In this document: piece by piece, positions 50,704-58,979 of the stretch
Numbering within the stretch: the first letter of the stretch is position 1
How the letters are laid out: each line of letters opens with the position of its first letter
Origin: Pseudomonadota bacterium
Lineage (GTDB): Bacteria; Pseudomonadota; Alphaproteobacteria; UBA2136; UBA6156
Assembly (NCBI GenBank): GCA_016125035.1
Contig: WGMN01000009.1
Coordinates: 1 to 64,000 of the forward strand
Length of the DNA stretch: 64,000 bases
Direction of reading: 5' to 3'
Position numbers and translations under genes: made by a program
Notes under the pieces: generated by a model
Seen by the model: the letters and a program-made list of their open reading frames with translations, nothing else
Database searches by the model: none
Told to the model about the DNA's origin: nothing

Positions 50704-52188
50704 ATGGCCCAACTCGTCGCCCTCAACACGCAGTCCGCGCAATCCAACACCGCACTCACCGTGCAGGCGCCGCACTCCGTGGCGGCCGAGCAAGCGCTCC
50801 TCGGCCTGCTCATGGTCAACAACCGCCAGCTCGATGACCTCCAGGGCTCGCTCCTCGCCGAGCACTTCTACGTGCCGCTGCACGCCGCCATCTTCGAGGC
50901 GATAGAAAAGCTCATCAATTCGCGCGGGCGCGAGGCCAACCCCATCACCCTGCGCGAGGCCCTGCGCGGCACCCCGTATGATGACGAGCAAACCCTGCTC
51001 TCCCACCTCACCCAGATGTTCGAGAACGCCGGGCTTGGCCAGGATGTGAAATCACTCGCCGAGGTCATCCACACCACCTACCTGCAACGCCAGCTGATGG
51101 GCCTGGGCGATAGCCTGCGCCAACAAGCCACCACCGCCCACCGGCACGAAGAGGCACACCAGGTGCTGGAAGTGATCAGCGGCGAACTGTTTCGTCTGGC
51201 AGAAACCGGTCGCGGCTCCACCACCGTGCGCGGCCTGCGCGATCCCCTCATCGAGGTCATCACCCGCGCGGAAGAAGCCCGCAAGCAAGGCTCGGGCGTC
51301 ACCGGCGTCTCCACCGGCTTCATCGATATCGACAACCTCTTGGGTGGCCTCCACAAGTCCGACCTCGTCATCCTCGCCGCCCGCCCCTCCATGGGCAAAA
51401 CCTCGCTGGCGGTCAACTTCGCGCAAAACGCCGCCACGCGCATGCTCACCGGCGGCGCCAACGGCGCGGCGGTGGGGCTGTTCTCCATGGAAATGTCGGC
51501 CGACCAACTCGCCGCGCGCATGCTCGCCTCGGCCGCCGGCATCTCCTCGCACCAGCTCACCAACGGCCACCTGTCGGATGCCGACTTCCGCCGCCTGTCG
51601 GAAGCCGCCGGCCAACTGGCCGAGCTGCCCTTGTACATCGACGACACCCCCCAACTCACCGTCAACGCCATGCGCGCCCGCGCCCGGCGGATGAAGCGCC
51701 AGTACGGCATCGGCCTCCTGGTGGTCGACTACCTGCAACTCATGCAAGGCTCCCGCGCCGGCAATGACTCCAACCGCGTGCAAGAGATCTCCGAGATCTC
51801 GCAAGGCCTCAAAACCATCGCGCGCGAGCTCAACATCCCGGTCATCGCGCTCTCGCAACTCTCCCGCGCGGTGGAATCGCGCGACAACAAACGCCCGCAA
51901 CTCTCCGACTTGCGCGAGTCCGGAAGCATCGAGCAGGACGCCGACCTGGTGATGTTCATCTACCGCGAGGAGTACTACCTCTCCCGCCAACTCGGCGCCG
52001 ACGACTCCATGGACGAAAAAACCATGAAGATGAAAGAGAAGCTGGAACAGGTGCGCGGCAAAACCGAGCTCCTCATCTCCAAAAACCGCAAAGGCCCCAC
52101 AGGCACGGTCACCCTGCTCTTCCACCCTGAAACCACCACCTTCCACAACTATGCAGGCCACGTCGCCTCCTACGGGCCAGAGAACTAA
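50704..52188 (+). CDS. dnaB: Replicative DNA helicase
   Basis: 494 residues. N-terminal helicase domain (QAPHSVAAEQALLGLLM), linker, then RecA-like domain with Walker A LAARPSMGKTSLAVNFA, FSMEMSADQLAARMLA, Walker B LLVVDYLQLMQG, ALSQLSRAVESRDNKRPQLSDLRESGSIEQDADLVMFIYREEYY. Unwinds DNA at the replication fork as a hexamer. No intein. Probably leaderless (TATACT 6 nt upstream). Confidence 0.97.
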   Translation: MAQLVALNTQSAQSNTALTVQAPHSVAAEQALLGLLMVNNRQLDDLQGSLLAEHFYVPLHAAIFEAIEKLINSRGREANPITLREALRGTPYDDEQTLLSHLTQMFENAGLGQDVKSLAEVIHTTYLQRQLMGLGDSLRQQATTAHRHEEAHQVLEVISGELFRLAETGRGSTTVRGLRDPLIEVITRAEEARKQGSGVTGVSTGFIDIDNLLGGLHKSDLVILAARPSMGKTSLAVNFAQNAATRMLTGGANGAAVGLFSMEMSADQLAARMLASAAGISSHQLTNGHLSDADFRRLSEAAGQLAELPLYIDDTPQLTVNAMRARARRMKRQYGIGLLVVDYLQLMQGSRAGNDSNRVQEISEISQGLKTIARELNIPVIALSQLSRAVESRDNKRPQLSDLRESGSIEQDADLVMFIYREEYYLSRQLGADDSMDEKTMKMKEKLEQVRGKTELLISKNRKGPTGTVTLLFHPETTTFHNYAGHVASYGPEN

Positions 52189-52194
52189 CCGAGC

Positions 52195-52494
52195 ATGCGG
52201 AAAATCCGCCCCGCAGTGTACATGGAGGCCAACCGCCCGCACGGCACCGTCTATACCGGCACCACCGGCAACCTCCCCCGCCGCCACCAGCAACATAGCA
52301 GCGGCACCGGCAGTACGTTCACCCGCCAATACAACGTGAAGATGCTGGTGTGGTACGAGCTTCACCCGACGATGGAATCCGCGATTTTGCGCGAAGGCGC
52401 GCTCAAAAACCTCCCCCGCGCCCGCAAAATCCGCCTCATTCAGGCCATGAACCCCACCTGGCAAAATCTGGAATCCCACTTGCAGGATTTCTAA
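52195..52494 (+). CDS. GIY-YIG nuclease family protein
   Basis: 99 residues of the small UPF0213/YhbQ-like GIY-YIG family. First motif in RPAVYMEANRPHGTVYTG (VY and YTG replace GIY/YIG), conserved Arg in NLPRRHQQH, then STFTRQYNVKMLVWYE and the catalytic Glu in AILREGALKNLPRARKIRLI, ending MNPTWQNL. Single-domain members are probably structure-specific nucleases or housekeeping proteins of unknown target. It starts 6 bp after dnaB and is likely co-transcribed. Confidence 0.85.
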   Translation: MRKIRPAVYMEANRPHGTVYTGTTGNLPRRHQQHSSGTGSTFTRQYNVKMLVWYELHPTMESAILREGALKNLPRARKIRLIQAMNPTWQNLESHLQDF

Positions 52495-52993
52495 AACCAA
52501 AGCCCCATACTTCGGCAAGCCAAGACACCCACCATTGCCAAGGGCAGGGAAACAAAACTTCGTGAACTCACGGTAAGCAACTTCAGCAGCACGGCCTCAC
52601 TTTTGGCAATCCACATTCCGGGAAATCAATCTCACCAACCCGCAAACCACCGGGGGGGTGCAGGGGGTCGTAGACCCCCTGAGGCCGCAGGCCGTCATTC
52701 CACCCCCCATGCTCCGGCACGTGGACCCGCACAAACCTCGCCATGGGGGGTAGGAATCCATGGGGGGTTGCAACAACCGTGGGGCCGCACCGCTGTCTGT
52801 TTGGCCGCCGGTAGAGCACCGGCCTCACCCCCAAGCCCAAGGCTTGCTGCGCTTGCGCTCGCGGCGCCCGCGCCAGCGCGGCAGGGGGCCGCCGCCCCCT
52901 GCACCCCCCTCCTATAGCAGCGGGGTGCGAACCCCCCTGCACCCCCCGCCGCACTCCGTTCATTCTTCCGTGAAGCCGTGCTATAACCCCCGC
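52495..52993. other. Gene-free G/C-rich block
   Basis: About 500 bp without a supported gene. 52.65-52.95 kb has repeated runs of C and G with self-complementary pieces (ggggtgcaggggg, ccccctgcaccccc) and the word ggtagagcaccggcctcac, similar to catagcaccggcctag at 59.15 kb. A reading frame on the minus strand here is the shadow of these runs. Confidence 0.5.
52982..52987 (+). promoter_or_regulatory. TATAAC box 6 nt before dut
   Basis: TATAAC ends exactly 6 nt before the dut start codon; no Shine-Dalgarno. Same layout as dnaB and rnhA. Confidence 0.6.
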
Positions 52994-53422
52994 ATGAAAA
53001 TCCAACGCCTCACCCCCGCCGTCGCCCTCCCCGCCTACGCCAAACCCGGCGATGCCGCGCTCGACCTCCAGGCCGCCATCCCCTCCCCCATCACCCTCGC
53101 CCCGCATGAGATGCAGCACATCCCGTCCGGCCTGGCGTTCGAGTTTCCCGCCGGCCACTTCGGCCTGATGGTCCCGCGCTCCTCCATGGCCGCGCGCGGC
53201 CTGGCGCTCTCCAACGGCGCGGCCTTCATCGATACCGGCTACCGCGGCGAGATCGGCATGCGCATCCGCAACATCAGCAACACGCCGCAAACCATCCAAC
53301 CGCTGGAACGCCTGTGCCAGGTCGCCATCGTCCCCTTCACCGCCGTCCCCATCGAGGAAGCCGAATCGCTGGAAGCCACCGCCCGCGGCACCACAGGCTT
53401 CGGCAGCTCCGGCACCCATTAA
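52994..53422 (+). CDS. dut: dUTP diphosphatase
   Basis: 142 residues. Trimeric dUTPase that makes dUMP and keeps uracil out of DNA. All five motifs are visible: GDAALDL, PRSSMAARGL, IDTGYRGEIGMRI, ERLCQVAIVP and RGTTGFGSSG. A TATAAC box 6 nt before ATG 52994 and no SD argue for a leaderless start here and against a longer reading. Confidence 0.95.
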   Translation: MKIQRLTPAVALPAYAKPGDAALDLQAAIPSPITLAPHEMQHIPSGLAFEFPAGHFGLMVPRSSMAARGLALSNGAAFIDTGYRGEIGMRIRNISNTPQTIQPLERLCQVAIVPFTAVPIEEAESLEATARGTTGFGSSGTH

Positions 53423-53423
53423 A

Positions 53424-53463
53424 AAACCACAGGGCCGGTGCATGTCTCCATGCACCGGCCCTG
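53424..53463 (-). terminator. Terminator of guaA
   Basis: A 15-bp perfect stem (CAGGGCCGGTGCATG with loop tctc on the plus strand) followed on the minus strand by TTTTTTAA, just after the guaA stop at 53480. Confidence 0.9.
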
Positions 53464-53479
53464 CGCCTTATTCGTGTCG

Positions 53480-55039
53480 TCATTCCCACTCGGTGGTGCC
53501 GGGGGGCTTGCCGATGTAATCGTACCCGCCGCGGACGAAGCGCTGGCCACCCGGGCCAACCACGTCCATGCAGATACGCTTCACCACGTCTTTCAAAAAG
53601 CCTTTCGGCCAGTTGTCAAAAGGCTCAACGCTCATGAAGTCGTCGGTCTGCACCGCCCGCAACATAAAGCCCCAGCCTTCCACGCGGTTGTCGCCCATCT
53701 TGCCCACCGCCATGACGGGCAGAAAGACGGCAAACGCCTGCGCGATCTGCTCGTAAAGCCCCGGCACCGCCTCGATCGCCTTCAGGTAGATCTCATCGGC
53801 GTCGGCGAGCATCTGCACCTGCCAGCGTTGCACCGCACCCGGCACCCGGATGCCCAGCCCCGGGCCGGGGAACGGATGCCGCCGGACAAACCAGTCCGGC
53901 AACCCCAGCTCCCGCCCCAGCGCGCGCACCTGGTCTTTAAACAGGTGGCGCAACGGTTCAACCAACGGCATGCGCATCCACGGCGGCAAGCCACCCACAT
54001 TGTGGTGGCTCTTAATCACCTTGCTCGGCCCGCCAAAGAAGGAGGTCGACTCGATGACATCAGGGTAAATCGTCCCCTGGCCGAGGTACTGGAGGTCACC
54101 GTGCTTCTTGGCTTCCGCCTCGAACATCTCGATGAACGCCGCGCCGATGATCCTGCGCTTCTTCTCCGGGTCGGCGATGCCGGCGATGCGGTCGAGGAAC
54201 AAGTCCCCCGCCCGCACCACATGCAGCGGCATGTTGAAGTGGCGGGTAAAAATGTCCGCCACCATGTCGCTTTCGCCTTTGCGCATCATGCCGTGGTCCA
54301 CATGCACGCACACCACGCGGTCCGGGCCGATGGCACGCTTGAGCACCCCGGCCAAAACCGCCGAATCCACGCCGCCAGAGCCGGCGCACAGCACACGGCC
54401 GGTGTCACCCACCGTCCGCTGGACCATTGCCACCGCCTCGTCGAGAAGACTCGCCTGCGTCAGGTCGGGTTCGCACCCGGCCAGGTCGAACAAGAAGGTG
54501 CGGATCAAGCCCGCGCCGTCTTTGGTGTGCGTCATCTCGGGGTGGAACTGTACCCCCAGGAACTTGCGCTTGTCGTCGTAGATCATCGCATACAGGCAGT
54601 TGGAGGTGGAGCTGATAAGGGCAAAGCCCGGCGGCAACGCACTCACGTGGTCGCCGTGGCTCATCCACACCTCCGGTCGCCCCATCATCGGCGCATAGTG
54701 GTCCAGCTTGGCCGCACCATACTCGCCGCGCCCGGCCCCACTCGCCACTTCACCACCCAGTTGGGCGGCCATGGTCTGCTGGCCGTAGCAGATGCCCAGC
54801 ATCGGCACGCCCATCTCGTACATGAACATCGGCAGCTGGGGCGAGTTCTGCTCCAATACCGAGGCCGGCCCGCCGGAGAGGATGATCGCCCGCGGGTTGA
54901 AAGCCCGCACACGCTCCTCGGTGAGCTTGTCGAAGGCCATCACCTCGCTGAAAACCCCCGCCTCGCGCACGCGACGGGCAATTAGTTGCACGCTCTGGCC
55001 GCCAAAGTCGACGACCAGCACTTTATTTAAGGTTGTCAC
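53480..55039 (-). CDS. guaA: GMP synthase (glutamine-hydrolysing)
   Basis: 519 residues. Class I glutamine amidotransferase domain: VLVVDFGGQSVQLIARRVREAGVFSE, catalytic Cys in LGICYGQQTMA, His/Glu in GVQFHPEMTHT; PP-loop SGGVDSAVLAGVL near residue 220; dimerisation domain at the C-terminus ending PPGTTEWE. GTG at 55039 is chosen (GGAG 6 nt upstream; gives MTTLNKVLVVDFG); ATG 12 nt earlier has no SD. The usual DFGSQ is DFGGQ. Confidence 0.95.
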   Translation of the reverse strand: MTTLNKVLVVDFGGQSVQLIARRVREAGVFSEVMAFDKLTEERVRAFNPRAIILSGGPASVLEQNSPQLPMFMYEMGVPMLGICYGQQTMAAQLGGEVASGAGRGEYGAAKLDHYAPMMGRPEVWMSHGDHVSALPPGFALISSTSNCLYAMIYDDKRKFLGVQFHPEMTHTKDGAGLIRTFLFDLAGCEPDLTQASLLDEAVAMVQRTVGDTGRVLCAGSGGVDSAVLAGVLKRAIGPDRVVCVHVDHGMMRKGESDMVADIFTRHFNMPLHVVRAGDLFLDRIAGIADPEKKRRIIGAAFIEMFEAEAKKHGDLQYLGQGTIYPDVIESTSFFGGPSKVIKSHHNVGGLPPWMRMPLVEPLRHLFKDQVRALGRELGLPDWFVRRHPFPGPGLGIRVPGAVQRWQVQMLADADEIYLKAIEAVPGLYEQIAQAFAVFLPVMAVGKMGDNRVEGWGFMLRAVQTDDFMSVEPFDNWPKGFLKDVVKRICMDVVGPGGQRFVRGGYDYIGKPPGTTEWE

Positions 55040-55146
55040 AGCGCACTCCATCTGCTGAGAGGGGGGGAGAATCGTCGGCAAAACAATGTGGTATCGCGTA
55101 TTCCCAGCTCTTATCGCACATTTCGTATGCAATTGACAAGCCGCCA

Positions 55147-55174
55147 TAAAAACGGGGGCCCTAGGCCCCCGTTT
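55147..55174 (-). terminator. Terminator of beta-barrel gene
   Basis: aaacgggggcc-cta-ggcccccgttt; on the minus strand followed by TTTTTATGG, ~20 bp after the stop at 55193. Confidence 0.85.
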
Positions 55175-55192
55175 CTCGTCGCCAAGTTCGGC

Positions 55193-55843
55193 CTAGAACT
55201 TATAGGTCAACCCCAGCAACACATTGTTGCTGTCGTAAGCCACCTTGCTGGTGGTGCCGCTGGCACTGGTCAGCTCGGCATCGTTGGTGCCCACGTAGCG
55301 GTATTCCGCGTTGATCGCCCAGCACGGGTTCAGCTGGTAGCTCACACCCGCCATGCCCTGGTAGGCCAGCACAGTGTCGCTGTCATCCATCAGCGTGGCG
55401 CCGCCGCCGGTGTAGTTGTCCAGCTTCACGTCGGCCATACCCACACCGCCACCCACATAAGGCTTCAGCCGCCCGTTGCCGATGTCGTAGTACACGTTAC
55501 CCATCGCGGCGGTCATCTTGCTGGTGCCTCCGCTGCCGGGCAAGCCGCTGTTGGTCTTCACGTCCGCTTCCTGGTGGATACCTTCCACTTCATAGCGCCA
55601 TGCTCCGCTCTTGGTCCCAACCGCGGCCCCTACGTTGTAGCCTTCCTTGTACTTGGTGTTCACCTGGCCGCCTGTGGTGTTGAAGTGGTTGTCATCCAGG
55701 TTGGTCCAGCCACCTTCACCGCGCACATAAATGCCGTCGTTGGCCCATTCGGCGCCGCCCCACTGGTCGGCGTGCGCCGCCAGCGGCATGGCCGCCACCA
55801 TCGCCGCGCCAGCCGCGGCCACTGTCAAAAACTGCTTGGTCAT
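55193..55843 (-). CDS. Outer membrane beta-barrel protein
   Basis: 216 residues. Signal peptide (MTKQFLTVAAAGAAMVAAMPLAAHA), then ~8 amphipathic strands with alternating aromatic residues (GIYVRGEGGWTNLD, NVGAAVGTKSGAWRYEVEGIHQE, LKPYVGGGVGMADVKLDNY, AINAEYRYVG), ending in YKF, the C-terminal phenylalanine used for barrel assembly. OmpW/Omp25/OmpA-like eight-stranded barrel of Alphaproteobacteria. AAGGGAAA before ATG. Single gene with its own terminator. Confidence 0.87.
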   Translation of the reverse strand: MTKQFLTVAAAGAAMVAAMPLAAHADQWGGAEWANDGIYVRGEGGWTNLDDNHFNTTGGQVNTKYKEGYNVGAAVGTKSGAWRYEVEGIHQEADVKTNSGLPGSGGTSKMTAAMGNVYYDIGNGRLKPYVGGGVGMADVKLDNYTGGGATLMDDSDTVLAYQGMAGVSYQLNPCWAINAEYRYVGTNDAELTSASGTTSKVAYDSNNVLLGLTYKF

Positions 55844-55973
55844 CTGTTTTCCCTTTCGGTTGATCCAAATCGCACGGCATACCTCACCATACGCTGGCCC
55901 AACCTACCCACCCCGCGCACAAAACGCTGTACGGAACACCCCCCGAAAGTATCAAAATCCCCTTACACCCCCT

Positions 55974-56014
55974 CCCTCGTTCCTCTCTACCTCGTTCCTC
56001 GTTCCTTTCTCCCC
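55974..56014. repeat. CTCGTTC element at the rlmE 3' end
   Basis: CTCGTTCCTCTCTACCTCGT then TCCTCGTTCC; it crosses the rlmE stop codon and supplies its last residues (KERGTR). Third copy of the element in fabD and rlmE. Confidence 0.85.
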
Positions 56015-56682
56015 ACCGCCACAATAAATATCTCCCTGCTCTCGCTCCTGCTGCTGGGCGGCTTGAACAACTGCACCCGCGCAAACAGCGGGCTCAGCTG
56101 TTTTTTCACGTCTGCTTCGTAGCCGTTCATAAACAGCTTGCTCACAAAGTGGCCGCCCGGCGCCAAAAAGCGCAACATAAAGTCCACTGCCAACTCGCTC
56201 AACGCCTGGGTCCTTATGCCGTCGGTCTCCTTGTGCCCCACGGTGTTGGCGGCCATGTCGCACAGCACCAAATCCACTCTTCCTCGTTCCTCGCTACCTC
56301 GTTCCTCGTTCCCTCCTTCCAGCGCCGCCAGCACTTTTTCCAACCCTTCCTCGCTCTCAAAATCGGCCTGGATAAATTCCACCCCCGCCAGCGGGTCACA
56401 TTCCAGCAGGTCAATGCCCACCACTTTGGCGGCGCCGCGCCTGGCAGCGATCTGGCACCAGCTGCCCGGCGCGCAGCCCAAATCCGCCACCACCTTGCGC
56501 CCGTCCAGAACGTGGAATTTCTCGTCGATCTCCAACAGCTTATAAGCCGCGCGCGCCCTGTAGCCTTCGGCCTGCGCTTTTTGCACATAGGGGTCGGCCA
56601 GCTGGCGGCGCACCCACGCCTGGCTGCTCTTGCTCAGCGTTTTCTTCCTAATTTTCAGGCTCACGGGCTTTTTGGCGGGCAT
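55987..56682 (-). CDS. rlmE: 23S rRNA 2'-O-methyltransferase RlmE
   Basis: 231 residues. RrmJ/FtsJ SAM methyltransferase modifying U2552: SAM motif [17 protein letters not shown], catalytic Lys-Asp-Lys-Glu set from the [17 protein letters not shown] region, [12 protein letters not shown], and [12 protein letters not shown] 56682 (MPAKKP) is chosen because TATAGC ends exactly 6 nt before it; a longer reading has no SD. An in-frame insertion [12 protein letters not shown] separates strands 3 and 4 and is the same microrepeat as in FabD; a second copy forms the C-terminus. Confidence 0.93.
   Translation of the reverse strand: MPAKKPVSLKIRKKTLSKSSQAWVRRQLADPYVQKAQAEGYRARAAYKLLEIDEKFHVLDGRKVVADLGCAPGSWCQIAARRGAAKVVGIDLLECDPLAGVEFIQADFESEEGLEKVLAALEGGNEERGSEERGRVDLVLCDMAANTVGHKETDGIRTQALSELAVDFMLRFLAPGGHFVSKLFMNGYEADVKKQLSPLFARVQLFKPPSSRSESREIFIVAVGRKERGTR
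56281..56320. repeat. CTCGTTC element inside rlmE
   Basis: TCCTCGTTCCTCGCTACCTC then GTTCCTCGTTCC and CTCCTTCC; in frame, encodes [11 protein letters not shown]. Nearly identical to the fabD copy at 47792-47830. Confidence 0.88.
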
Positions 56683-56688
56683 ACCCAT

Positions 56689-56696
56689 GCTATAAC
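56689..56696. promoter_or_regulatory. Shared bidirectional -10 box, rlmE and rnhA
   Basis: GCTATAAC reads TATAAC on the plus strand, 6 nt before the rnhA ATG, and TATAGC on the minus strand, 6 nt before the rlmE ATG. The two genes thus appear to share one box with leaderless starts 20 bp apart. Confidence 0.6.
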
Positions 56697-56702
56697 GCGC
56701 AA

Positions 56703-57146
56703 ATGCAAACAAAGCCAGCCTTCCACCTGTTCACCGACGGCGCCTGCTCGGGCAACCCGGGCCCGGGCGGCTGGGGGGTGCTCATCCGCGATGCCTCGGG
56801 CCATGAGCGCGAGCTCTCCGGCGGCGCACCCTCCACCACCAACAACCGCATGGAGCTCCAGGCCGCCATCTCCGGGCTCAACGCACTGCCCGGCCCAAGC
56901 CAGGTCACCGTGCATGCCGACAGCCAATACGTGGTCAAAGGCATCACCGAATGGATCCACGGCTGGCTGCGGCGCGGCTGGCGCAACAGCCAGGGAGAGC
57001 GCGTGCTCAACCAGGATCTCTGGGAGCAACTCTACGCCGCCACCCGGCCGCACAGCATCAAGTGGCAATGGGTGCGCGGCCACGCCGGCCACGCCGAGAA
57101 CGAGCGCGCCGACGCCCTCGCCGTCGCCGCCATCCCCCGCCGCTAG
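56703..57146 (+). CDS. rnhA: Ribonuclease HI
   Basis: 147 residues. Degrades RNA in RNA-DNA hybrids. The four acidic residues are visible: Asp in [11 protein letters not shown], Glu in [10 protein letters not shown], Asp in [12 protein letters not shown] and Asp in ENERADALA; the basic protrusion is [13 protein letters not shown] and the catalytic His loop [10 protein letters not shown]. Divergent from rlmE with a shared -10 box; leaderless start likely. Confidence 0.96.
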   Translation: MQTKPAFHLFTDGACSGNPGPGGWGVLIRDASGHERELSGGAPSTTNNRMELQAAISGLNALPGPSQVTVHADSQYVVKGITEWIHGWLRRGWRNSQGERVLNQDLWEQLYAATRPHSIKWQWVRGHAGHAENERADALAVAAIPRR

Positions 57147-57157
57147 CCCCCAGCCCC

Positions 57158-57200
57158 TCCCCCGCAACCCCGCGACCCTGCGACCCCGCTACCTTCCTTC
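57158..57200. repeat. CCCTGCGA octamer array after rnhA
   Basis: CCCCGCAA, CCCCGCGA, CCCTGCGA, CCCCGCTA, CCTTCCTT: same family as the in-frame array in pntAA, here between rnhA and yqgE. Confidence 0.75.
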
Positions 57201-57231
57201 TTGACATTTAACCGCCAAACCCCGCAGGCTG
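57201..57231 (+). promoter_or_regulatory. Candidate promoter of yqgE
   Basis: TTGACA at 57201-57206, an 18-bp spacer and CAGGCT 7 nt before the ATG: a good -35 with a poor -10 and almost no leader. Confidence 0.45.
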
Positions 57232-57237
57232 AACCCA

Positions 57238-57813
57238 ATGGCGCAACCGATCATCACCAATCTCAAAAACCACCTGCTGGTGGCCACGCATGAGCTCAAC
57301 GGCGGCTTTTTTGAAAGGGCGGTCATCTACATCGCCAACCAGAGCGAAGAAGACGGCGCCATGGGCTTCATCGTCAACCAGCCGATGAAGAAGGTCCTGT
57401 TCGCCGACATCGTCCGCTCCATGGGCATTGAAGAGATCCTCGCCGCCTCGCGCAACCCCATCGTCTACCGCGGCGGCCCGGTGGAAAACACCCGCGGCTT
57501 CGTCCTCCACAGCCCTGAATATCACCTGCAAAGCACCATCGATCTCTCCCCCTCCATCGCCCTCTCCGCCCAGGCGGATATTGTTACCGACATCGCCCGC
57601 GGCCACGGCCCGCGCAGCCTCAACTTCTGCCTCGGTTACGCCGGCTGGAGCCCCGGCCAGCTGGAAGACGAACTCCACTCCAACGCCTGGCTGGTCGTCC
57701 CCGCCGACCCCGAGCTGCTCTTCAACACCCCGCCCGACAAGCGCTACCAGGAAGCCACCCGCAAACTGGGGCTGGATGCGCTGAATTTTAGTGATGAGGT
57801 TGGGGTGGCTTAG
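57238..57813 (+). CDS. YqgE/AlgH family protein
   Basis: 191 residues (DUF179). LKNHLLVATHELNGGFFERAVIYIANQSEEDGAMGFIVNQPM is the family signature, then GGPVENTRGFVLHSPEYHL and LGYAGWSPGQLEDELHSNAWLVV. Cytosolic family of unknown molecular role, linked elsewhere to transcription of alginate genes. The stop overlaps the convergent zinc-ribbon gene by 4 bp. Confidence 0.92.
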   Translation: MAQPIITNLKNHLLVATHELNGGFFERAVIYIANQSEEDGAMGFIVNQPMKKVLFADIVRSMGIEEILAASRNPIVYRGGPVENTRGFVLHSPEYHLQSTIDLSPSIALSAQADIVTDIARGHGPRSLNFCLGYAGWSPGQLEDELHSNAWLVVPADPELLFNTPPDKRYQEATRKLGLDALNFSDEVGVA

Positions 57814-58979
57814 GGCTGCTTATTATACTTAGCTATCCGCTCTTTTTTCTCTTTTTCCGCAATAATTGGCTCCGCCTGCTGGGTGTGAATAATTTCATGA
57901 AATTCGCGATGCAAATTCTCCCCCACAACTAATAGTTCCTTTAAAAAATCTTCTACATCTTGCTTATTTTCAGTGACGAACTGACCAATTTTAACTGCAT
58001 TATCACCTGTTTTTTCCACATATTTTTTATCTATATGCCCCGCACAATGTTCGTGAATATGTCTACGTTGAAAGAGTTTATTTAAAAATTCTAATTTACC
58101 TTCTATGCCTTTAGATAAATTAATGTCGTAAATTTCGGAAAACAGTTGAATGGTTTCTTCTATATCGTGAAATTTCATTTTAACAAACCTCTTACGCTTA
58201 GGGTGAGTAAAATTCACCCGGGAAGCTAATTGGTTTCTATATGCATTAACAAATCCATCAAATGATGAAACCGCATCTTTTAAAACTTCAGTCGGAGAAG
58301 AACCAGCTTCTAATTTCTTCCCTAATTTTTCTAAATCGCTTTTAAATACGCCCAAGTCATTCCTTGTCCCACAGCTAGAACAATACCCATTTTTACCAAG
58401 AATATCGTCACGATTTCCACACTCACAGCAGCAATATTGCGATTGCTGCGATTGCTGCGTGTAAAATAAATTGGGAGTTCGGGAACTGTTAATCTCATCT
58501 GTTACTTTATCCAGCGAAATTTCGTACTCTCCATCTGGACCTTCTTGAAGTTTCGCAATGTGCTCACAGCATGCTTTTATGTAATCAAGCTGAGCCTCAC
58601 TCATGAATTCAAGTGATTTCCCAGAGTATCCACAATATGGACAAACCATTGGCCAGGGGGTAGTAGCGCTCGTCGAGCGCCAATATCCATCACATTTTGG
58701 ACATTGATGCCCGAAAAAACTTTCTCTATCGCAACCTATAAAAATTAAACGGCTATTTCTAGTAGGACGCTTCGGAAGCGGGACCCCCATACCACCCATA
58801 GGACAAATTTCTTGAGGGACTCCCTCAGCGGAGGCATAAATGGCATAAACAGAAAACGGCGTAGGGGCGCTGTGTTTTACGCCATACTGAATTCCACGAC
58901 GTCCATCATCAAAAGTGGCTATATTAACCGTAAGGGTACAACCACTGTGGGGGATTTCTTGAAATTCTGTTCTATTCAT
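57810..58979 (-). CDS. AT-rich zinc-ribbon protein of unknown function
   Basis: 389 residues, not recognised. Two zinc-ribbon-like pairs: CPKCDGYW ... CPYCGYSG (residues ~94-118) and CCCECGNRDD ... YCSSCGTRN (~182-206), separated by a helical part. A helical C-terminal ~170 residues follows (FHDIEETIQLFSEIYDINLSKG..., KLFQRRHIHEHCAGHID). Much richer in A+T than both neighbours, with an AT-rich TATAAA/TATACA promoter and SD AAGGGA. This looks like horizontally acquired cargo. Confidence 0.6.
   Translation of the reverse strand: MNRTEFQEIPHSGCTLTVNIATFDDGRRGIQYGVKHSAPTPFSVYAIYASAEGVPQEICPMGGMGVPLPKRPTRNSRLIFIGCDRESFFGHQCPKCDGYWRSTSATTPWPMVCPYCGYSGKSLEFMSEAQLDYIKACCEHIAKLQEGPDGEYEISLDKVTDEINSSRTPNLFYTQQSQQSQYCCCECGNRDDILGKNGYCSSCGTRNDLGVFKSDLEKLGKKLEAGSSPTEVLKDAVSSFDGFVNAYRNQLASRVNFTHPKRKRFVKMKFHDIEETIQLFSEIYDINLSKGIEGKLEFLNKLFQRRHIHEHCAGHIDKKYVEKTGDNAVKIGQFVTENKQDVEDFLKELLVVGENLHREFHEIIHTQQAEPIIAEKEKKERIAKYNKQP

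Noticed and set aside
52583-53455. 290-residue minus-strand reading across the dut gene
   Set aside because: It is antisense to dut, which has all five dUTPase motifs, and its composition is driven by the G/C-rich block.
58430-58456. GCGATTGCT tandem repeat in the zinc-ribbon gene
   Set aside because: Only two and a half 9-bp units, a multiple of 3 (QSQQSQ); more like an ordinary codon repeat than the arrays described above.
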